In this document: positions 5,952 through 10,937 of the stretch, in pieces
Layout of the letters: every line of letters starts with the position of its first letter
Numbering within the stretch: position 1 is the stretch's first letter
Assembly: GCA_003554565.1 (NCBI GenBank)
Contig: PWGR01000148.1
Location: 1-10,937, forward strand
Length of the DNA: 10,937 nucleotides
Reading direction: 5' to 3'
Source of the DNA: Clostridia bacterium
GTDB lineage: Bacteria > Bacillota > Sulfobacillia > SLMV01
Notes under the pieces: model-generated
What the model was told of the DNA's origin: nothing
The model's input: the letters and a program-made list of their open reading frames with translations, nothing else
The model's database searches: none
Translations under genes and position numbers: made by a program

Positions 5952-7190
5952 ATGAAAGAGCGAGTGGTCGTCACGGGGCTGGGTGTGATCTCTCCCCTGG
6001 GCTCGACGCCCGGTGAGCTGTGGGAAAACCTGCTGGAGGGCCGTTCCGGAGTGAGGGAGATTACCAAGTTCGATGTGTCAGGATATCCGGTGCGGATTGC
6101 TGCGGAGATCAGGGATTTCGATCCGGTCAACTACCTCGACCGCAAGGAGGTGCGCCGGACTGATCCCTGTACCCACTATGCCATGGCGGCCGCGACAGAG
6201 GCGATTGACGATGCAGGCCTGCCGATCTCTGACCTGACGCCCGAACGATTAGGGGTGGTGTTAGGTACGGGGCAGGGTGGGATCACGTCTCTGTACGACC
6301 AGATGCAGGTATTTCTCGATCGAGGCCTGCGGCGCGTCAGCCCCTTCTGCATACCGATGATGATTTCCAATATGCCGGCAGGTCATCTCAGCATTAATTT
6401 CGAAGCGAGGGGACCAAATCTGACGTTGACCACGGCATGTGCTGCTTCCGCGCACGCTGTAGGTGAAGCCATGCATTATCTGCGTCGCAATGAGGCAGAT
6501 GTCATCATTACCGGTGGAACCGAGTCGGGCATAGTTCCAATTTCTCTCGCCGCATTCACCTCCATGCGGGCCCTTTCCATGAACAATGATGACCCGGAAG
6601 GCGCCTGCCGCCCGTTCGATGCTGAAAGGGATGGTTTTGTTCTCGGTGAGGGCGCGGCCGTTCTGGTACTGGAGAGGCTCGAACATGCCAGGGCCAGGGG
6701 GGCGGAGATCCTAGCGGAACTCGCCGGGTACGGAGCCACCAGTGATGCGCATCACATCACCGCGCCTTCTCCCGACGGCGAGGGTGGAGCGCGCTCAATG
6801 CAGCTGTCGCTCAACGACGCCGGCATAGAGCCGGAGCAGGTGGATTATATCAACGCGCACGGCACCGGCACACCTACCGGTGATGTGGCTGAGTCGCTGG
6901 CGATAGAGGATGTGTTCGGTGACTATGCCACCTGTGTACCGGTCGGTGCAACGAAGTCGATGACCGGGCACCTGCTGGGTGCCGCGGGCGCGCTGGAGAG
7001 CGTGATATGCATCGAGGCGATCCGCGCCGGTGTGATACCGCCGACCATCAACCTGACCTCACCGGGCGAGGGGTGCAATCTGGACTATGTGACCGAGGGG
7101 GCCCGTGAACACCCCGTCGATGTTGCACTGAGCAATTCCTTTGGGTTCGGGGGACAGAATGCCAGTCTGTTGTGGAGGCGATTTGCCTAG
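5952..7190 (+). CDS. fabF: FabF, 3-oxoacyl-ACP synthase II
   Basis: FabF condenses malonyl-ACP with the growing acyl-ACP and performs chain elongation. The 412 residues are full length. The Cys-His-His triad is intact at Cys163 (TACAAS), His303 (NAHGTGTPTGD) and His340 (MTGHLLGAAGA), the same numbers as in E. coli FabF as I recall, with Lys335 also present. The C-terminus SNSFGFGGQNASLL is typical. ATG 5952 follows acpP by 20 bases, with GGGAG (5938-5942) as ribosome binding site. The TAG stop directly abuts the rnc ATG. No fabB is present, so FabF may be the only elongating synthase of this cluster. Confidence 0.97.
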   Translation: MKERVVVTGLGVISPLGSTPGELWENLLEGRSGVREITKFDVSGYPVRIAAEIRDFDPVNYLDRKEVRRTDPCTHYAMAAATEAIDDAGLPISDLTPERLGVVLGTGQGGITSLYDQMQVFLDRGLRRVSPFCIPMMISNMPAGHLSINFEARGPNLTLTTACAASAHAVGEAMHYLRRNEADVIITGGTESGIVPISLAAFTSMRALSMNNDDPEGACRPFDAERDGFVLGEGAAVLVLERLEHARARGAEILAELAGYGATSDAHHITAPSPDGEGGARSMQLSLNDAGIEPEQVDYINAHGTGTPTGDVAESLAIEDVFGDYATCVPVGATKSMTGHLLGAAGALESVICIEAIRAGVIPPTINLTSPGEGCNLDYVTEGAREHPVDVALSNSFGFGGQNASLLWRRFA

Positions 7191-7868
7191 ATGAAGCTGC
7201 CGGATCTCCTGCTGAGGCTAAATATGACGATAGACGAAAAATACCTGCAGGAGGCACTGACACACAGTTCACATGCTCATGAATTCCCTGCGAAGGGTCC
7301 CTCAAATGAGCGGCTCGAGTTTCTCGGGGATGCGGTCGTTGATCTGATAGTAAGTGAACATCTATTCCTGCTGCGTCCCGCCATGGATGAGGGGGATCTT
7401 TCATCCCTGCGGGCCGCGGCAGTTCGTGAGTCCACCCTGGCTGAGACGGCTGACACCCTCGGCCTGGGACGGATGCTGCACCTGGGTCGGGGGGAGCGTG
7501 CCGCCGGTGGGGCACGCAAGCCGTCCATCCTGGCCGATGCTTTCGAGGCAGTTGTCGCTGCCCTGTACCTTAGTCAGGGGTTGGAGGAGGCGGCGCGATT
7601 TGTGCTCGCGGTGCTGCCGCTTCCCGAATCCGGCGAAGAGTGTCCCTCCCTGGATGCCAAGTCTGAGCTGGCTCAATGGACGCAGCGCAATCGTGCCCGC
7701 CTTCCCGCATACGAGATCTTGCGTAAAGAAGGACCAGATCACGCCCCGTCTTTTACCGTCTGTGTCAGCATAGATGAAGAGGATCTGGCCATCGGGCGGG
7801 GTACGAGCAAGCAGGAGGCAGAGGAAGCCGCTGCGGCCAACGCACTCAACTTTCTTCGGCGTAGATGA
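7191..7868 (+). CDS. rnc: Ribonuclease III
   Basis: RNase III cleaves double-stranded RNA, including rRNA precursors and structured mRNA. The 225-residue protein has the nuclease domain (about 1-145) with the signature NERLEFLGDAVVD (39-51); the metal-binding residues Glu40, Glu43, Asp47, Asp116 and Glu119 are all present. The double-stranded RNA-binding domain (about 155-225) shows DAKSELAQW, PAYEILRKEGPDH, F.V.V and GRGTSKQEAEEAAAANAL. The ATG starts immediately after the fabF stop, with GGAGG at 7174-7178. The order fabF-rnc-smc is usual in Bacillota, but here another gene, spoVS, separates rnc from smc. Confidence 0.97.
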   Translation: MKLPDLLLRLNMTIDEKYLQEALTHSSHAHEFPAKGPSNERLEFLGDAVVDLIVSEHLFLLRPAMDEGDLSSLRAAAVRESTLAETADTLGLGRMLHLGRGERAAGGARKPSILADAFEAVVAALYLSQGLEEAARFVLAVLPLPESGEECPSLDAKSELAQWTQRNRARLPAYEILRKEGPDHAPSFTVCVSIDEEDLAIGRGTSKQEAEEAAAANALNFLRRR

Positions 7869-7943
7869 AGGGACTGCCACTTTTACCGCGAATGTACAGA
7901 AGTGAGAGCCGATGTGCTACCTCACACCGGTGGTCGCCTTACT

Positions 7944-7950
7944 GAGGAGG
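7944..7950 (+). promoter_or_regulatory. Ribosome binding site of spoVS
   Basis: GAGGAGG lies 2 bases before ATG 7953 and 11 bases before GTG 7962. The first spacing is too short for good initiation, the second acceptable, so the site favours GTG 7962. This agrees with the conserved ME.L.VS start of SpoVS proteins. Confidence 0.6.
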
Positions 7951-7961
7951 GAATGAACGCC

Positions 7962-8234
7962 GTGGAAATGCTGAGAGTATCATCTTCGTCCAGACCAAAA
8001 GCTGTAGCCGGAGCGCTATCTGCTGTAATCCGCAATGAGGGGGGAGTCGAACTGCAGGCGGTAGGGGCCGGGGCCGTGAACCAGGCGGTGAAAGCGATTG
8101 CCATATCGCGCGGGTATGTGGCGCCCAACGGCATAGACCTGGTAGCGGTTCCCGCGTTTGTGGAGATCGACATCGATGGGGAAGAGAGGACGGCGATCAA
8201 GTTCGTCGTTGGCAACAGATATTCGGATAGATAA
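7962..8234 (+). CDS. spoVS: SpoVS-like stage V sporulation protein S
   Basis: From GTG 7962 this gene encodes 90 residues beginning MEMLRVSSSSRPKAVAGALS, closely matching the roughly 86-residue SpoVS of Bacillus. The family core is clear: LQAVGAGAVNQAVKAIAISR (31-50), GYVAPNGIDLVAVPAF (51-66) and DGEERTAIKFVV (72-83). SpoVS is a small Alba-like protein needed for normal spore coat and septum events in B. subtilis; homologues also occur in non-sporulating bacteria, so it does not prove sporulation. ATG 7953 would add MNA but sits too close to the ribosome binding site. The gene lies between rnc and smc, an unusual place; in Bacillus it is near ymdB. The 93-base gap after rnc has no clear promoter, only an 8-base palindrome CACCGGTG (7925-7932). 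Confidence 0.95.
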   Translation: MEMLRVSSSSRPKAVAGALSAVIRNEGGVELQAVGAGAVNQAVKAIAISRGYVAPNGIDLVAVPAFVEIDIDGEERTAIKFVVGNRYSDR

Positions 8235-8302
8235 TGAAGCCTGAGACAGGATCTTCCCGTACCAGGAGATCCAAATCGACCGTGATGAGGAAGCGTTGGG
8301 GG

Positions 8303-8339
8303 GGTCTGCCCATTGCCATTCGCTGGGGGTGGGCAGACC
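8303..8339 (+). other. Stem-loop with 10-bp perfect arms between spoVS and smc
   Basis: GGTCTGCCCA (8303-8312) and TGGGCAGACC (8330-8339) are exact reverse complements around a 17-base loop. In RNA the stem could extend outward by several G-U and G-C pairs to about 8297/8345. No run of T follows, so it is not a standard intrinsic terminator. It may be an mRNA processing or stability element, or an attenuator. The base pairing is seen directly; the role is inference. Confidence 0.6.
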
Positions 8340-8352
8340 TCTTCGCATGGCC

Positions 8353-8371
8353 GGGAGCCGATTCCGCTCCC
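8353..8371 (+). other. Short stem-loop before smc
   Basis: GGGAGC (8353-8358) pairs with GCTCCC (8366-8371) around a 7-base loop. It follows the larger stem-loop by 13 bases and ends 22 bases before the smc ribosome binding site. No T-tract follows it (CGTCTTCG comes next). It is short enough to be chance in GC-rich DNA, but its pairing with the stronger hairpin makes it worth noting. Confidence 0.35.
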
Positions 8372-8393
8372 CGTCTTCGTCCGTCCATTTAAG

Positions 8394-8400
8394 AGGAGGT
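8394..8400 (+). promoter_or_regulatory. Strong ribosome binding site of smc
   Basis: AGGAGGT ends 6 bases before GTG 8407. The match and spacing are near ideal and fix the smc start, which gives MRLESLQIAGFKSFAEP, the typical SMC N-terminus. Confidence 0.8.
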
Positions 8401-8406
8401 TACCCG

Positions 8407-10937
8407 GTGCGCCTGGAGAGTTTGCAGATTGCCGGATTCAAGTCCTTCGCAGAACCTGTACTCCTGGAATTTCCCCAGACTATCACAGTGGTGGTTGGTC
8501 CGAATGGCAGCGGCAAGAGCAATGTGGTAGATGCGGTTAAGTGGGTCCTGGGAGAGCAGAGTGCCCGTCACCTGCGCTGTAACCGGATGGATGAGCTGAT
8601 CTTCTCGGGCAGTGAGGCCCGTAGGCGCTTGGGTATGGCGGAAGTAATAGCCAATTTCCGCGACGGTTCGGAGGAGATCTCCATTGCCAGGAGGATAGAT
8701 CGGTCTGGACGGAGTGACTACCGGATAAACGGCCGCCGCTGCCGGCTGCGCGATGTTCACGATCTTTTCTTTGATACCGGGTTGGGGAGAAGCTCGTACG
8801 CCATAATCGGGCAGGGGGAAGTGGAAAGGATCGTGGAGGCCCGCGGTGATGAGATTCGCGGGTACGTGGAAGAGGTAGCCGGGGTCGAACGGCACAGGAT
8901 TCGTGTATCGGCCATACAGAAGAATCTTGCGGAGGCCAGAGAGGACCTGCGCCGCCTCGATGATGTGATAAGGGTGCGTGAAGAGTATCTCGAACCGCTC
9001 AAGGATCAGGCCAAGCGGGCCCGTTTGCACCGTCTCCTCGGTAAGCGGGAGGAGGCAATTCGTGTACGGCTTGTGCAGGCCGAGCTGAGGAAGGCCACCG
9101 CTGAAGTACAGAAATTGGAGGAGCGGCGTGCGGGGGTGGCTAACAGGATAAAAACTGCAGGCCAGTCGCAAAAGAGACACAAAATGAAGCTGGACGGGCA
9201 CGACAAAGAACTGGAGGAAATAACTGCAAGACGGAAGCTGCTTGAGCGGGGACTCAGCAACCTCCGGGGGCAGCGCGATAACTGCAGGGCCGAGCTGGCG
9301 GTGCTGAACGAGCGTCGACGCTCTCTCCAGGATTCCCGGGCGCAGGCCGAAAATGCTGCCGCCGAGGTGAAATCAGTGCAGAGGGAGATGGAGACCGGCC
9401 GTGCGAGTGAGAAATCGGTCGAGGTCCTGGAATCCGAGCTGGAGAGTCTCGAGGGAGAAATGGAGGGGCTCCGCCGCGAACGTGAGACGGTGGCCGGCAG
9501 GGTGGACAGGCTGGACGGGATACTAGGCCGGACCGAAAAAATAGCCTCCGATCTGCGAGTGCGCAGCAGGACACTGGAGAGCGACATGCAGGCTACCGAT
9601 CGCCAGCTGCAGCGTGCCTTTGTCCAGGCCAGCCGGGCGCGGGAACGACAGGATGAGCTGGATGCAGAAGATGGCGAGTCGGATGAAGACTCTTCGCAAT
9701 TGCAGGTCCTGGAGAGGGAGCTGCGAGAGATAGAAAGTGAGCGGGCGTCGGTGCGCGCGCAGATAGACAGCCACGAGGATGAACTCAATCGGTACAGTGA
9801 AAGAGCCGAAATTCTGCGAGATCGTCTCGTGCGATGGGAGACGCGGGCCGAGACCTTGCGGGAGATGATCCAGAACGCCGCCGCTGAGGATCCGGGCGGC
9901 GAGGGCACGAACCGGGTACTGGCTCACCAGATTCGTGTTCCGGAAGGCCTGGAGGGCGCGGTGGAGGCGGGACTCGACCGGTGGCTTGAGGCACACCTGC
10001 AGGATCCGGGTAATAAGAGCAGCGGGGCCGATGTCGTGCTGTTCCCGTCAGTGATTGACGAAAGCCTCCGGCGCTGGTGGCTGGTGCGCTGGCGACGGGA
10101 GCGGGGCAGGTGGGAGGATTGGTGCGTCAATCGCGGATTTGGTGAATCGGTGCTCGGCTGGCTGGACGAACTGCTCAAGCGTCGCGAGCAGAACAGTGCG
10201 GTGCAGGCGGCCGCCTCTTACCTCCTGCAGGAGTTTCTGGTAGTCGAGGATCGGGCCACCCTGCGGGCATTGGCGCGGAAACTGTGGGATGACGACGGGC
10301 CCGCCGCACCCGATGCGCTTCCGCTGCCCCGATTGCTCACTCCGGACGGAGACCGGGCCGATCTTGGAGGGGGAATCGCCCTGGCACCGGAAGAGGACGG
10401 GGAGCAGGATGCGGTGCAGCGCTGGGCGGAGATACGTCGCCTCACCGCCGCAGCCGAGGAGACGAAGGAGGAGCTCGCTCAGGCCGAGGCAATGGCGGAA
10501 GATGCCGAAGAACAGTGCGCCGGGTGGCGGGACAGGTTGGATGAGCTCGACGAAGCGGGGCGTGATCGTCGCGGCCGGATTGATCTCCATCACGCCGAGA
10601 AGCAGCGCAGGGAGCGGCGGCGCAAGAGACGGTGCGAGGAGCAGCAGGAACTGCACGAAAGCACGCGCCAGGTCGCTGATCTGGAGAAAGAAAAAGCGGA
10701 ACTGGAGCGGCTGATGATGCGCTCCGAAAGGGCTGCGGCCGAACTTGCGGGTCACCGACGACGGTATGATGAGAAGGTGAAACCAGAACGTGAGCGCCTC
10801 GCGGATGTCAATGCACAACTGAATGATATCGAGCGCGAGCGCATATCCCTACGGGAAAGGATAGAAAGTGAGCGTCGTCGACGTTCTGACCTCAAGAAAG
10901 AGCGCGAACGATTGGAGGGTCAGCTCCGACACTGGCA
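8407..10937 (+). CDS. smc: SMC chromosome condensation ATPase, N-terminal 843 residues (partial), divergent hinge
   Basis: SMC forms a ring-like dimer with ScpA and ScpB that organises and separates the chromosome. The frame is open from GTG 8407 to the window end, about 70 percent of a usual 1,190-residue protein. Visible parts are GFKSF (10-14), Walker A GPNGSGKS (31-38), the arginine finger region SARHLRCNRMDELIFSGS (52-69, with CN where GG is common after Arg57), and the Q-loop IIGQGEVERI (133-142). A long coiled coil covers about 165-500, the hinge about 505-660, and the returning coiled coil about 665-843. The hinge is odd: its start (IRVPEGLEGAVEAGLDRW, 509-526) and end (YLLQEFLVVEDRATL, PDGDRADLGGG) are recognisable, but the middle is shortened and rich in tryptophan (557, 558, 562, 569, 572). 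The signature motif and Walker B lie beyond the window. Confidence 0.96.
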   Translation, partial: MRLESLQIAGFKSFAEPVLLEFPQTITVVVGPNGSGKSNVVDAVKWVLGEQSARHLRCNRMDELIFSGSEARRRLGMAEVIANFRDGSEEISIARRIDRSGRSDYRINGRRCRLRDVHDLFFDTGLGRSSYAIIGQGEVERIVEARGDEIRGYVEEVAGVERHRIRVSAIQKNLAEAREDLRRLDDVIRVREEYLEPLKDQAKRARLHRLLGKREEAIRVRLVQAELRKATAEVQKLEERRAGVANRIKTAGQSQKRHKMKLDGHDKELEEITARRKLLERGLSNLRGQRDNCRAELAVLNERRRSLQDSRAQAENAAAEVKSVQREMETGRASEKSVEVLESELESLEGEMEGLRRERETVAGRVDRLDGILGRTEKIASDLRVRSRTLESDMQATDRQLQRAFVQASRARERQDELDAEDGESDEDSSQLQVLERELREIESERASVRAQIDSHEDELNRYSERAEILRDRLVRWETRAETLREMIQNAAAEDPGGEGTNRVLAHQIRVPEGLEGAVEAGLDRWLEAHLQDPGNKSSGADVVLFPSVIDESLRRWWLVRWRRERGRWEDWCVNRGFGESVLGWLDELLKRREQNSAVQAAASYLLQEFLVVEDRATLRALARKLWDDDGPAAPDALPLPRLLTPDGDRADLGGGIALAPEEDGEQDAVQRWAEIRRLTAAAEETKEELAQAEAMAEDAEEQCAGWRDRLDELDEAGRDRRGRIDLHHAEKQRRERRRKRRCEEQQELHESTRQVADLEKEKAELERLMMRSERAAAELAGHRRRYDEKVKPERERLADVNAQLNDIERERISLRERIESERRRRSDLKKERERLEGQLRHW

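Noticed and set aside
7869..7893. Possible sigma-H promoter for spoVS (AGGGA ... GAAT)
   Set aside because: The -35 element is imperfect, the flanking A/T positions do not match, and the spacing is about two bases short.
8389..9201. Open frame of 270 codons on the - strand at the 5' end of smc
   Set aside because: It is opposite the highly conserved SMC ATPase head, whose motifs prove the + strand reading.
9006..9908. Open frame of 300 codons on the - strand, very serine-rich
   Set aside because: It is antisense to the SMC coiled coil; Glu/Arg-rich repeats read backward give Ser/Arg runs. No family features.
10048..10818. Open frame of 256 codons on the - strand opposite the SMC hinge and second coiled coil
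   Set aside because: Leucine/proline-rich antisense of smc; it does not match any family, and the + strand frame is open throughout.

Overview
The window reads as a chromosomal housekeeping stretch from a GC-rich member of the Bacillota (Firmicutes). The evidence is a FapR-type lipid regulator (a family known essentially from Bacillota), a SpoVS homologue, strong GGAGG-type ribosome binding sites, many GTG/TTG starts, and the classic order fapR-plsX-fabH-...-fabD-fabG-acpP-fabF-rnc-smc. Lineage cannot be fixed more closely by eye. All genes lie on the + strand, and no mobile element, CRISPR array, tRNA or rRNA was seen.

Layout. Bases 1-87 are the C-terminal tail of a dGTPase-like HD phosphohydrolase. 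It is followed by a small two-helix membrane protein of unknown function (99-377). Bases 378-509 hold a promoter region with a FapR operator (438-454, and a weaker adjoining copy at 451-467). Then follow fapR (510-1082), plsX (1079-2104), fabH (2094-3107), a DegV/FakB-family gene (3104-3967), fabD (3957-4901), fabG (4898-5656), acpP (5692-5931), fabF (5952-7190), rnc (7191-7868), spoVS (7962-8234) and smc (from 8407, running off the end). Most neighbours from fapR to rnc overlap by 4-11 bases or abut, so this is very probably one translationally coupled operon. spoVS and smc lie downstream behind short gaps; the gap before smc carries two hairpins.

How it works together. FapR senses malonyl-CoA and would repress its own operon when that precursor is scarce. 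FabD makes malonyl-ACP on the AcpP carrier, FabH starts chains, FabF elongates, FabG does the first reduction, and PlsX converts acyl-ACP to acyl-phosphate for phospholipid synthesis. The DegV protein sits where many Bacillota carry fabK. If it is a FakB-type fatty acid carrier, it would place fatty acid salvage, which also yields acyl-phosphate, under the same control. Acetyl-CoA carboxylase, FabZ and an enoyl-ACP reductase are absent here and must be encoded elsewhere.

The main unusual points are the DegV gene inside the FASII operon, spoVS between rnc and smc, an SMC with a shortened tryptophan-rich hinge, and FapR substitutions at two positions linked to malonyl-CoA response. I see no wholly new system. 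These are variations on a familiar locus.
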